Source: Entrophospora sp. SA101 (Eukaryota > Glomeromycota > Glomeromycetes > Entrophosporales > Entrophosporaceae). Taken from it: a stretch of DNA of 34,283 nt. The DNA lies in contig CAUDNR010000305.1 in the NCBI GenBank assembly GCA_958430865.1, positions 1-34,283 on the forward strand, in the 5' to 3' direction. The position numbers and the translations under genes were made by a program. Shown here in pieces: positions 1 through 10,284 of this stretch. Within the stretch, counting starts at the first letter, position 1, and each line of letters starts with the position of its first letter. The notes under the pieces were generated by a model that worked only from the letters and a program-made list of their open reading frames with translations, made no database searches and was not told the origin of the DNA.

Positions 1-1072
1 TAGTGTTTGATTTAGCACTGAAAGTATTTTATCACCATCAAATATATCCTCATTAGTATTTCTAAGTATAATACTTTCTAATTTAATACAATTGTTGAAT
101 ACTTTTGTTAACTCCTGGTTTACTTCATCATTATAAAATATTGATAAATTTACTAGATTTTTACAATGTTGTGCAATTGATTGAAATAGTTTTCCCAAAA
201 ATTCACTATTATTCTCACAACTGCTAACATTCAGATATTTAAGAGTTTTTCCATTGATGTTAATAAATTCAGACAAATCTGGTAGAGATAGTTGTTTGCA
301 TTGATATACCACCACAGATTCAATTTTTAGATGCGGGTAATGATGTATGAGTGATGTTGTTTAATTCACCACTACTTGAATAATAAATTATTGATTGTGA
401 ATGTGTGAGAATTGCTTTTTTAAAATTATCTGATAAAATTTGACCAGGGTATAAACGAATGGCTAATCGCTTTATTTGATTTTGTGCTTTAATTAGTTGA
501 GCCAGACTATCTAGAAGTTTATTGTTCAATATACCAAACACTTCTAATGATTGAATGTTTTTGCAAATATTTGCTAATTTATCAATAAATTCATTACTAA
601 CAGATTTATTACAAACTAATTTATTAAGATTCTGAAAACAATTATAAAATATATGATAATTATTTAACTGATAAGAATCTGTATTAAACTCTCTAATAGC
701 TGCTGAATGATCTAAAATAAAACTTACTAGCCTATCTTGTAAAATATTTAATTTGGAAGAATTTGTCAGCAGTGATCGAAATCTAAAAGTTCTAAAATAA
801 AATCTAGTACAAAATCTAGCATAATTATATAATGGTGATTTATCCAATAGCTCAAAAGTCAATTCAATACTATTCCTTGTTAAGAAATCTTTATCTTCTT
901 TCAATAAACAATTAATTATTATTTTGACACTACCATTAGAATAAAGTGGATTTTTCCATAAAATTGGAAGGTTAATATTATGCCATTGTTTATTGACAAG
1001 AATGCAAGAATATAATGTTTTATAATAATTGTATTTAAATACTTCAATTAAAAGCTCAAGTGGTAAAATCAT
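1..1072 (-). CDS. F-box protein, 3' end off window, frameshifted
   Basis: The ATG is at 1070-1072 and an open frame of 250 residues runs to a TGA at 320-322. Residues 1-42 look like an F-box: it begins MILPLELLIEVF and continues with the LVNKQWHNINLPILWKNP pattern. Such proteins are usually substrate receptors of SCF ubiquitin ligases, with Skp1 binding the F-box; the tail here has leucine-rich-repeat-like spacing. The tail does not end at 320. From about 351 down to base 1 the next frame stays open for roughly 115 codons with typical F-box-family content (PHLKIESVVVYQCKQLS, then ININGKTLKYLNVSS). That frame is closed by a TAA at 361-363, so the shift lies between about 323 and 360. No intron boundaries fit. 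This is either a real frameshift in a dying paralogue or a one-base sequence error. The substrate is unknown. Confidence 0.72.
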
Positions 1073-1199
1073 TGTTGACTTTTTTCTTTGTAAAAAAAAA
1101 AATTAATTTTATTTGTTGCACAATGAAATGATTTTTTTCCCAACTAATTAAAATCAAATAATATATTAAATGAAAATTGACCTACAAAAAATCATTATT

Positions 1200-1590
1200 T
1201 CTTGGTAATGTTTGACCTAGTATTGAAAGTATTTTATCACAATCAAATATATCCATAAGATCAATTACAATTATTGAATACTTTTGTTAGCTCCTGGTTT
1301 ACTTTATCATTATAAAATAAGTTCACTAGATTTTTACACCATTGTGCAATTGATTGAAGTAGCTTTCCCAACAATTCTCTATTGGATATTTAAGAGTTTT
1401 TCCATTGATGTTAATAAAATTATAAAGACTGATAGAAATGGTTGAATATAAATATGTAACCTCACAGATTTAATATTTGATAATTCAATTATTTTAACCT
1501 GTACAAGTAGCAGTAGGTAATGTTAATGATAAAGTCTTTAAATTTTTTATGTGCTGATAATCTCATTAAGGCTCCAAACAAATCAATAAA
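1200..1590 (-). pseudogene. Decayed F-box/LRR paralogue fragment
   Basis: This stretch is a second, degraded copy of the 3' part of the neighbouring F-box gene. Bases 1208-1250 closely match bases 5-50, and 1262-1420 match 80-265 with several small deletions. On the minus strand it preserves the phrase NFININGKTLKY and, further upstream, a leucine-rich phrase ending KTLSLTLPTATCTG. The reading frame is broken by stops and indels, and no F-box remains above 1590. It sits just upstream of the intact N-terminus in the same orientation, which suggests a tandem duplication followed by decay. Confidence 0.7.
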
Positions 1591-1599
1591 ATTTGAACT

Positions 1600-1720
1600 G
1601 AATTAATTTGATTCCGAATGAATATGATTGTGCTTTGACTCGATTCGGACCTGATTTGAATATATAAATGATTTGATTCAGTTTGATTCGAATCTAATTC
1701 AAATACATAACACATATGAA
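1600..1720. repeat. GATTCGAAT-like short repeat block
   Basis: Short words of the type TTGATTC, GATTCGAAT and ATTTGAAT recur about every 10-20 bases, and similar words reappear at 2185-2330. The two blocks flank the BED-finger relic at 1795-1872, so they may be subterminal repeats of a degraded hAT element. I could not find convincing element tips or a target-site duplication. Confidence 0.35.
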
Positions 1721-1794
1721 ATAATTTGAATTCTGCATAATTTTCAAAAAGATTTGTTTTTGGAAATAAATGGTTTCAAAAGTCAAAAAAAATT

Positions 1795-1872
1795 ATTTGC
1801 CTAACACAATAATTGCATTTTGGCTTTTCCATCTACAACTGTGAAATGGTTCCACACTTCACTACTTGTTAT
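1795..1872 (-). pseudogene. hAT transposase BED zinc-finger relic
   Basis: The minus strand reads ITSSEVWNHFTVVDGKAK and, after skipping one base, CNYCVRQ. This is the start of a BED zinc finger: the conserved W and F of the S-x-V-W-x-H-F pattern are followed by the C-x-x-C pair of the metal site. BED fingers form the N-terminal DNA-binding domain of many hAT transposases. The fragment is broken by the one-base shift before the first Cys and by a stop just upstream, and the His ligands are not visible downstream. Confidence 0.55.
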
Positions 1873-1934
1873 TCATTAAACACACTGCATTGTAAAGTTG
1901 TTGAAGAGGCATCATTTTCAAAATGCAATTATTG
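1807..1934. repeat. Perfect 16-bp inverted repeat, 96-bp spacer
   Basis: CAATAATTGCATTTTG at 1807-1822 is matched by its exact reverse complement CAAAATGCAATTATTG at 1919-1934. The left arm overlaps the Cys-x-x-Cys codons of the BED-finger relic, so the right arm may be a piece of a second, inverted copy. Confidence 0.6.
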
Positions 1935-2246
1935 TCATTCATTTATTATTTAATTAACAATGAATTTTGCAACTATAATTTTTATTTGTTATCGTTATTA
2001 ACAACGACACAGCAAATTATAATTAGTTAGTTTTAACATGTAACTTTTAAAACATGTAAAATTCGTTGATGGTTATAGCAGATTTTAGCGATTCTCTTTT
2101 GTCCCATAGATTCGTTGAAACGAGATTTGACTGTAATTAACAAACAGGAGTTTTAATACCAATTGAGTTTAAATCCTTTTATCTCGATTTATTCGAATAA
2201 ACATTCAATGTGCCTCGAATATTTAAATTCATAACGAATAAAACAA

Positions 2247-2276
2247 TTATTCAAATAGAATTTATTCAAATAGAAT
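2247..2276. repeat. Tandem duplication of a 15-bp unit
   Basis: TTATTCAAATAGAAT occurs twice head to tail at 2247-2261 and 2262-2276 with no mismatch. A short run of ATTTTA units follows at about 2325-2358. Confidence 0.8.
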
Positions 2277-2599
2277 CCCTATTAATATGACATTAAAAAA
2301 ATTTAAGGATCTGGTTTGATTCGATTTTAATTTTAATTTTAATTTTAATTTTTAATTGATAAAGAATATTATTATATTTAAATTTAAATTCTATATTTTT
2401 AGATACTAGTGCATTTACGATGACGATTCACATTCTGATTTCTTCGAAATATTGTTGGGGGATCTTTTATCTTATTATTCAGTAAGATTCTTAATTTCCT
2501 TTGTTTAACTCCATGTTTTGAATGCAAATGAGAATAGCAGTAAAAATGAAGAAAATGAAAGCATTTGAAATTTAAAAAACACGTCAATGACCGCTTATA

Positions 2600-4140
2600 A
2601 TATCTAGATCCATTATAACTGTTGCTTTTTTTTGCTTCTTCCTCCGAATCTGGATATACAATAACATCGCCTACAACAATCTGTCCAATTTATCTTGCAG
2701 TTGATGGTAAAGATATAAGTCAAGTTGAAAACACTATTGATAATAACCCTTTAATGAAGACAATTATTTGTTTATATGCTGTACTTGGAAATAAATATCC
2801 AAAGAACATAACAACAAAATAAAATTACAACTTAAAAAAAAATAAAAATAAAAATAAAGATAATGTTAAATATTAACATACTTTCTAAATACCAGAAGGA
2901 GAATGGACGGAAGGTACAGTATATAAAAAAGTTTCCGGAACAATCCAAGACTGCACCAATTGTGTTGTGACATTAGATTAATAAAGCCATTATTTGAATA
3001 CATTTGTAATATTACTGAGAGTAATAATAGGTTTATGCATAACTTAAAATTCATTTGTGCTTTTTTCACCCATATTAATATAATCTATTGTTTAATTATA
3101 TCAATTCGAAGTTTATCATCAACCATCAACCAAATAAGATTTTGTCATGAAGTGTTTTATAATTAATACTTTGGTAGTAGTTGAATGAATATCTTGAACA
3201 TGTTATGAATTTTTGATCTTAATCAGAAATCACCGTCACCCGTCCTTTCTAGTATTTAATGAGCCAAACTTGAAACAAGCATGGCTTGAACCCGTCCTCC
3301 GTTCTCCAAATTTCCTCTGTGCCTCTTTTTTTTGAAAATAATATATCCTTTTCTAGTTGATATCAGATTGGTTTTAGCCTGATAATAGGATTTACAAAAT
3401 TATGTTTATTAGCAAGTGAAAAAAAAGATTCGTTTTGACTATAAGAGACGGAGTGATCTAATATTTCGATTTTAATTCCAATATAAGTTTACGAATGAGA
3501 ACGCAAAGTAGGTGTTTTATATATCATGTGGTATGCTTATACAACTCGCATCAACGTCCATGAAGTCAAAATGTGTAATATTTATTTATTATAGAGATAT
3601 TTCTTTCAGGCAATTTTGGTGCAAAGAAGAAGCCCTGCTCATTCCTTACATATTTTCAAGATTAATTTAATTTAATTGCCAGGATAGGTTGTATTCATCA
3701 TTTAATTAAAATATGAGGTTATTTAATAATAACAACAATTGAACTGTCAAAGGCTAACTAGTTTCAGTTCATAAGTCCCAAAATATTATATATCATTAAC
3801 TTTGCATAAAATTTATAGCTTAAGTACTCTCTTGTAAAATTTAATTGGAAAAATAAAATTCAAAAGTATTTCAAAGTTTAATTCTTCGGTATGATTTATA
3901 ATACATTTCAATTAGTATAATAATTTTTTTACAAGGAAATTATAAAAAAATAAAAAATTTTCAATAGAAGAAATTGTTTGTATATATATTAATATAAAGG
4001 GGTTGTTCGCCACAATAATTAACTTTAATAGTTGCCAAACTATCTTCGTAATTTATTTGAACTCCAAGTCAAATATTAATATGTAATTCATCCATAAAAA
4101 AAATACTGAGAATCCGCAATAATCACTTTCTCTCCAAAAC
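2600..4140. other. Intergenic, no supported gene
   Basis: The stretch is AT-rich with scattered stops in all frames. An open frame at about 2622-2822 (plus) has no ATG at its start and matches no family I recognise. Short A-rich microsatellite (AAAAAT units) lies at 2836-2862. No tRNA or transposon terminus was recognised. Confidence 0.5.
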
Positions 4141-4144
4141 AACT

Positions 4145-4330
4145 ATGGCAAACAATCATAAGTTAGAGGAGGGACAAATCTTCGTAAATTGCAAATTCAG
4201 GAATCCTTCTGATACTGGTACATTGTTGGTCTGTGTCCCCATTCACAAACACAAAAAACATCCATTCCACAAGATACTGCATTTGGACAATGTCAATTCT
4301 TCCTATAGTCAATATTTACTTGATGAATAA
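4145..4330 (+). CDS. Short hypothetical ORF, 61 residues
   Basis: An ATG-started frame of 61 residues begins MANNHKLEEGQIFVNCKF and ends at TGA 4328-4330... the last codons read LLDE before a TAA. The composition is mixed and not low-complexity, with a basic HKHKKHPFHK stretch near residues 36-45. I recognise no domain, signal peptide or membrane segment. A second open stretch follows on the same strand (ATG 4478, 47 codons), so this may be the first exon of a longer, possibly decayed gene. It may equally be chance. Confidence 0.2.
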   Translation: MANNHKLEEGQIFVNCKFRNPSDTGTLLVCVPIHKHKKHPFHKILHLDNVNSSYSQYLLDE

Positions 4331-4959
4331 TGACCAAAATATTGACAGGTCAAACAGCTAAACGGATGTGATTGGTTGTCCGGGTAAGTTTGGTGCAGAT
4401 ATTCGAACATCATGTACTGAATGGTGAATCTTGTTGTAATTGATCATACTTTTATGTACCGTGGTAACACAAGACTTACATGACTGGAATCGTTTGTGTC
4501 GATGTCGCTAGAACTGATGATGTTGTAGAAATTTTCCCGTCGTATTTATTAGACTTGCAAAAAACTACTATTTTTGCTTCCATCTTTACACTGAATATAA
4601 CAATTGTAGACACGACGACATAAACAGTGTAATAATTATGTAAGTTCGCTTCAGGCAAAGCTGATGCTGGTGTGATGATAATAACACTAATGTTGTCATT
4701 GATGTGTATATTATGATATCGCTATTGATGGCGATGACAAACTTCTTGTTAGAAGTGAATGTTGAAATTTACAAAAATTGATGATGAAGTTGTTTATGAT
4801 TGGACCGTATCGACCATGACTTGTGCTGTGACGGTTGAGGTTTCTGCTGTATTGACCATAGTTGTAACAACCTCAATACTGATTCTAATTCACCGTCAGT
4901 TTCGTATCATCATCTATTATTACATTATCATTACCATCATCATTAACATTGTTATTAAC

Positions 4960-6030
4960 GTTTAAATATTATTATTGGTATTGGTGTTGTTGGTATCATT
5001 ATTTATTATTATTGTAGTTGTCATTGTTGCTATTATTATTGTTAGTTATTACTATTATTTATTATTATCATTATGTGTGAAATGTGTGTAAAAGACATTT
5101 TTTTCGGTAGTCATGAATGTTATGATTTTTTAAATGACAAAATTGGAAATTTTTAGAGAAATTTGAAATATGTAACATCGATTACAGCGAACAAGAATTA
5201 GATATCATCAATATAAATGATATAAATAATATTTATTTCTTATATCCCCGTTATTATTATCACTTCGTCTTCATCCTTACGCTCATACTATTTCTAATGT
5301 ATTGCTTCTATTGAGATAGTTATGTTTAAATTTTAGAAAAAGTTAAAGCTTTCAAAGAAACATTTCATAAATGGTCGATCTATTTTGATGAATTATAATA
5401 ATAAGAAATGTGAATATATCTATTCACTGTATTATATATACTGAATAAGTAAATAAACATTGTATTCGAAAAAAATTATTAGATAAGTAAAATGAATATA
5501 TTTAAATGAAGAATGCCAATGCTCTGATCAATAATAATAAAAATGTAATGTTTTACACTTGTCTGTAAAACCTTTCTTAATTGTATATAAAAAATAGCTT
5601 AATAATAATAGAATAGGAAATTCGATATAAAAAGTCTTCATATCTAATACTAATAAACTTCATTGATCTTCGTTTGAATTGTATTAAATGTTTTAGTAAT
5701 ATATTAATATAGAAAGTAAATCTTACTTTATATTTACACACCTGTAGAATCTCTCTAAAAGTAAGAACTCTAGTGGGTAGAAAATTGCTACATTATAGAC
5801 TTTGCTTCTAATAAGACTCCATGGGTATTGACGAGTGCTTGATGGCAGAAGTTTAAACAATAATCTATTACTTGATTTTATATCTAAAAGTAAAGTTTAT
5901 TTGATAAATAGTAAAAAAGTTTTCTTTAACGAAATGAAAGTTACTATTTAAATTTTCTCGCTCCAAGCAAGTGTTAGTTTTCCATTTGATTAATCATTTG
6001 TTAATTGATAGGTAGTATTTCAAAATAAAA
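4960..6030. other. Intergenic with ATT-rich microsatellite
   Basis: Imperfect ATT/TTG trinucleotide tracts fill about 4910-5075. The rest is AT-rich with frequent stops on both strands. No gene, tRNA or element end was recognised. Confidence 0.5.
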
Positions 6031-6039
6031 TAATTTTCA

Positions 6040-6205
6040 CGCCCATTACTAGCTCGAATCACTTGATCCCGGCCAATTTCATTATTTTTGAAGCTTATCA
6101 CATGGATACACTGGGCTCGAACTCTCTTCAAAACGAAAAATTTTGGGGTTGAAAAGTTATTGCAATTTTAATTCGAGCAAGTAACCAACTAACTATATAA
6201 TGATT
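6040..6205 (-). mobile_element. Candidate tRNA-derived SINE
   Basis: On the minus strand TAGTTAGTTGGTTA (6182-6195) resembles the RNA polymerase III A box of a tRNA gene, and GAGTTCGAGCCC (6113-6124) resembles the B box. The gap between them is about 58 bases, longer than in most tRNA genes, and I could not fold a full cloverleaf. A tRNA-derived SINE head, or a tRNA pseudogene, fits better than a working tRNA. The block is richer in GC than its surroundings. Confidence 0.4.
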
Positions 6206-6289
6206 GAACTGAATTGCCAATGTTACACGTTCATTCATTCCTTTGTATCGAGTATACAAAGAGGAAAAAAATTTTAATTAAAGATTTTC

Positions 6290-6660
6290 TTATGATAATG
6301 AGAATAATAAAAATGATGACGAATCAAATGATGAAGGTAATGACGAATCAATGATGATGTATCATTTAATGAAAGTGGTGATGCCGAATCAATTAATGAA
6401 ATTGACAATCAGGAAAATGATACCGAATCGATTAATGAAAGTGGTAACGAATCAAATAATGAAAGTGATAATAAAGTAAGTTTGTGAGATACAGATTTAG
6501 ATTCTAATTGCAGTTACTTTGTGAAAGTCCTTCAAAATGGGATGGAGTGAATAATTATAAGCCTTCTGTGCGTCATCATATTGCTTTGGAAATGCATCAC
6601 AAGCTAGGCGACTTCATGCTACGCAAGCTAAAAAAATGGCAGAAGACAATGAATAGTAAA
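6290..6660 (+). pseudogene. Relic coding stretch with Asn/Glu/Ser repeats
   Basis: The first part encodes an imperfect repeat of the type N-E-S-x-N/D-E-S, for example TESINESGNESNNESDNK up to 6475. A one-base shift near 6345 separates it from an earlier stretch reading NDDESNDEGNDES. A GTAAGT-like donor at 6476 and a TTGCAG acceptor ending at 6513 would splice out 38 bases in frame and join LLCESPSKWDGVNNYKPS, which runs to a TAA at 6661-6663. The 38-base intron is much shorter than the others here (80-240). I do not recognise the C-terminal part. It is probably a decayed gene fragment. Confidence 0.35.
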
Positions 6661-6813
6661 TAAGGTGTTAATTTGTAGCATGACTTGATGGAATTTCGAC
6701 ATAGTGGTCAGATGACTGCAACAATCTGCAAGTAATTTCCATATCTGATTAGCACTCATCTGGTTGGCATATATAAATAAAACAAAGTTTCCGCCAATTT
6801 GACAACTTTGATT

Positions 6814-6917
6814 CATGGCGCGTTACACGTTGTAGTTTCCAAATTTGTAGAACTTTTAAAAAAATATTAGTGTATATATTAATATATACATATGGAAACA
6901 ACATGACACGCCACATG
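6814..6917. repeat. Imperfect inverted repeat with nested palindrome
   Basis: The left arm (6814-6840) begins CATGGCGCGTTACACG and ends TAGTTTCC. The right arm (6894-6917) is GGAAACAACATG followed by ACACGCCACATG. The reverse complement of the right arm aligns with the left arm with a few gaps. The spacer contains a perfect 20-bp palindrome at 6871-6890. A transcript or single strand could fold into a long hairpin. It may be a very short MITE. Confidence 0.55.
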
Positions 6918-7122
6918 ATTTAAAAAATTTTAAAAATTTTACTATGCAAAATAGGTATGGTTTCTAAACCAAAAATGTTTTGCGTATATACATATATGAG
7001 CGGTATTAACTCAATATAGATTTTCCTCATTTTATTGAAAAACTCACATTGGTAAAAATTTGTTTTTGATAACGTGTTATTCATTTGTAACATATGATCA
7101 AGAGAATAAATAAACTTAAAGT

Positions 7123-7679
7123 TAGAAGTTAGAATCGTCCAAAAAAAATCCTTAGTTGACTACTAGCTGATCAAAATTTCTTTAGTCGACTAATTATTTG
7201 ATTATTTAGTCGACTATTAAGTTGATTATTTTAGTTGACTATTTAAGTTGATTATTAGTTGACTATTTTAGTCGATTATTTAGTATTAGCCGATTATTTT
7301 AGTCGACTAATTAATCGACTAAATTTTTTTTTATAATAATAATTGAATCTTTCACTTTTTCAAAATACTTCCACACAAAACCATGTGTTACGATTCATTT
7401 TTTTAAAGGTCTTCTGGAATTACTGCTTAAATCATTGGAACTTGAAGTTAATGAACTATTCCTTGTATCGGAAGTGTTTATTCGTTCACATGTAAAATTA
7501 TCATCAACAACACCACCACTATTGTCGTCATCATTATATTGACGGTATTGATATCTTCTGCATAGAAATTTTCCATCATGAATGATAAAACACAAAAATC
7601 GTAATTAGTCAGACAATAATATTATTAGCATAGTATAGTCAACTAATTAGTCGACTATTTTAGTCAATTCCAACCTCTG
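7123..7679. mobile_element. hAT-like non-autonomous element with TIRs and TSD
   Basis: The right end reads, inward on the minus strand, CAGAGGTTGGAATTGACT. The left end reads TAGAAGTTAGAATCGTCC from 7123. Eleven of the first 15 positions match, and all four differences are transitions. The flanks are CTTAAAGT (7115-7122) and CTTAAAAA (7680-7687), matching at six of eight bases, as expected for a decayed 8-bp hAT target-site duplication. Inside both ends are many TAGTCGACTA-type palindromes. The middle carries no recognisable transposase: a 66-codon minus-strand frame at 7395-7595 is Asn/Ser/Asp-rich and unassigned. The element is therefore non-autonomous or internally deleted. Confidence 0.65.
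7153..7321. repeat. Subterminal TAGTYGACTA palindrome cluster
   Basis: About ten copies of a 10-bp palindromic word occur here. Perfect TAGTCGACTA lies at 7183-7192, 7207-7216 and 7300-7309, and the variant TAGTTGACTA at 7153-7162, 7232-7241 and 7256-7265. The opposite end of the element has TAGTCAACTA (7636-7645) and TAGTCGACTA (7648-7657). Subterminal repeats in hAT elements are usually transposase binding sites; that role is inferred here. Confidence 0.75.
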
Positions 7680-7959
7680 CTTAAAAAGTTTTCATTTATT
7701 ATTTGTAAAAAACATAAGAAGGTACAAATATTATAGAAAAGTAGCTAATAATGGTTGGTCAAATCGATAAATCAAGATTTATGTTGTTTTACGTTGTTTT
7801 ATGTTATTTGTTGCTATTATCCATGCATTTTCTGTCGTCTTGTAAATTGTCAAAACATTGCAAGGATCAAATTTGATTTAGGTAAAACATGCAATAAATG
7901 TTTGCAAGTGCATCGTTTAGTTAAATAAGATCAAACTTTTGACAAAAATGGTATATTTT

Positions 7960-8320
7960 ATTTGCCCCAGTAGCGATTTCCCTATTTCTTTTCTTTTTCA
8001 ACTTGTGGTCGCAAAATGCTCAAAGATCTGGTGGTGGCTCTCTGATGTGTAAATGATTAATATCCAGTAGTCGCCAATTATATATAGGAAATATGATTTT
8101 GTTTTTACCCAATAACTATATTCTCCTGCAAAGTAAAAACAGACATGAGAAAGTTGGCACTCTATTATTTTTCACATAAATTGAAATATGTAACTCTGTA
8201 ATATTCTGCCAGAACCCATGTTCAATATCATCTGGATTTACTCTGTTGTACAAGGGAATTCCTTTCCCAGTCTGGTGACAAAGCCAGGTCGTCTTCTTGG
8301 ACTTGAATTTGTCATTCTAA
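7960..8320 (-). pseudogene. Decayed coding fragment, family unknown
   Basis: On the minus strand a frame beginning near 8316 reads SSPRRRPGFVTRLGK. After a one-base change of frame it continues GIPLYNRVNPDDIEHGFWQ and then NITELHISIYVKNNRVPTF, ending at a TAG near 8118. The residue mix is that of a folded protein, unlike the AT-rich noise around it. I do not recognise the family. Frame changes and stops indicate decay, although unrecognised introns cannot be excluded. Confidence 0.3.
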
Positions 8321-8639
8321 GTTGTATTTTCATGTTAAACAATGAAACAGCACCAAAACAATAGAAGCTATAAACTTGTTACATTCTAATTCGTTTGCTT
8401 AGTTTGTTACCGTAAACGCCGAACCCTCTTCTATTCAAAAGGAATGTTGGTTTTTAGCTCTAAACATAAACAGATAAATAAGGAAACATTCCAGGCCCGA
8501 ATTTCTTTTATGGTAGAATTAGCAGAATTCTTGAAATCATTCATCTCGATACCGGTTACTAATGCTTTGAAACGTCAGGTTAAAGTACACCTTAGGTGAT
8601 AACATAATAGAAAGTAAGTTAAATAAAACGTGTCATTGG

Positions 8640-9290
8640 ATCCATGCGAGTCAAAATAAGAGACGAACGTTATGCTAAAAAACAATCACGTCATATTCAG
8701 AATATATTACAATGCAATTTCTTTACCATAGATAAAATACTGCTTGCAAGAAAATACTAAACTCGAGATGCTTCAAACCATCTTTCTCGTTTTCATGGCA
8801 GTGATATAGAATTATGACTTAGAAAAATGGTTAATATTTAATTCAAGAATAATATGAAACTAGGTAAAAAAACAGAAGGCATTAAAAAGAGCGTCAAAAG
8901 AAAAATACTAAATTGAAGCTGCTTACCCAAGATTTTTTTATCGCAGTCAACTTATTGAAATAAATTTGCAAGAAAAGAAAAAGATATGGGCTGATACATG
9001 AAACAAGTTCAGCGATTAAGAACAGAAAAAGAAATGAAACAAAAATGGTATCGCTGAACTGAAAGTGAATATTTAAATGAAGAGAAGAGGACAAGGAAAA
9101 TGACACTGGACAGTAAAAAACTATTCAGGAACTACAAAGTTAAGGAATCAAAAAAAAACTATACAGGATGAAATTATTCAAAACGAAAAGGCAAAATGGA
9201 AGCCAGGCTCTAAAATTAGAAAACCAAATTCAACAAATCGAATTAAGTCACATTCTCCGTGAAGAAAGAAGTTATGGAATAGCGTGAGAA
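8640..9290 (+). pseudogene. Decayed coiled-coil-like coding stretch
   Basis: Plus-strand fragments in different frames are rich in Lys, Glu and Gln. Near 8645 one reads MRVKIRDERYAKKQSRHIQ, and near 9200-9286 another reads ALKLENQIQQIELSHILREE. Stops and frame changes interrupt them. The pattern suggests the remains of a charged, helical protein, possibly transposon-borne. No family can be named. Confidence 0.25.
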
Positions 9291-9299
9291 GTCACGCAC

Positions 9300-10284
9300 G
9301 CGCGAATGAATGGATGTATTTTATACCGTTTAAATGAACCGAAAAAATAAGTATGTGTATTACATAATATACATCATATAAAACGAAAACGATTAATCAT
9401 ACATGTAATGTGTATTTGTGTGTAACAATAAATAATAAAATAAAGAATTTTAGAACTTTGGGAATGAAAGTACATTCATCGTCATCATTCAATCATTGTT
9501 ACGATAACAACCAATAGTAATAAAAATAAACATTCCATTTGGGCTTAGTTAGTAACTCAACGAAGAACGTGCAAGGGAATAAAATTTTTTATTATAATAT
9601 ATTTTTAGCGTCGTTATTATATTATCTAAAATTGTAATTAATCATTTTCCTAATCTCGGTCGTTCATTACTATTATTATAAAACTCTCTCTCATTTTACG
9701 ACAATATTAAGAGATTATTCATTCATTCATATAGAAAAAGAAACACTGCATTTAACGGCCTAACATCTCTTCTTTTTTTACACCTGATACACCAAATATA
9801 AACTTGCTTATTTATTTTGATCAAATGATTTTAATTCAATAATTTATTCATTTTATATAATTATATTAATGTTATATATTAATTTATTATTGTTATTTTT
9901 TCTTCCTTTTTTTTAGAAGAAAAAAATTATGTACAAAGAAAAGAATATATACATAATAATAAAATTGAAATTAATTAAAAGTGAAAAATGAGTGGCTAAT
10001 GTTATTATTTGTTAGTTATTATTGTTATTATATATAATTAATAAAAGAAAGAATGTGATTTATAAATCTAAAAAATTTTATACAAAAAAATCGAAAAAAT
10101 AACTATTTTCTTTCTATTTAAGTTATTTATGTATATAAATATTTAGCTTTTATGTATATATTATTTAGAAAGAATAATTACAAACTCAGAAAAAATTTTA
10201 AATTTTCTGGAAAATAAAAATAAAAATAAAAATTCCATCCTTGTCACAAAACTTTGGACTACTATGAAAAATTCTTTAATTAAT
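9300..10284. other. Intergenic region below the cyclin gene
   Basis: AT-rich sequence that includes the presumed 3' UTR and terminator of the cyclin gene, which reads leftwards. Near-direct repeats of TATGTATATAAATATTTAG type lie at about 10124-10168. No further gene seen. Confidence 0.5.

Noticed and set aside
2622..2822. 66-codon open frame on the plus strand
   Set aside because: It starts at TTG, has no ATG until late and matches no family I know. It may be a relic, but there is too little to support it.
3240..3330. B-box-like GGCTTGAACCCG
   Set aside because: No A box upstream and no tRNA fold, so it was not called as a tRNA or SINE.
7140..7330. CRISPR-like regular repeats
   Set aside because: The repeats are short palindromic 10-mers with irregular spacing inside transposon ends, and the genome is eukaryotic.
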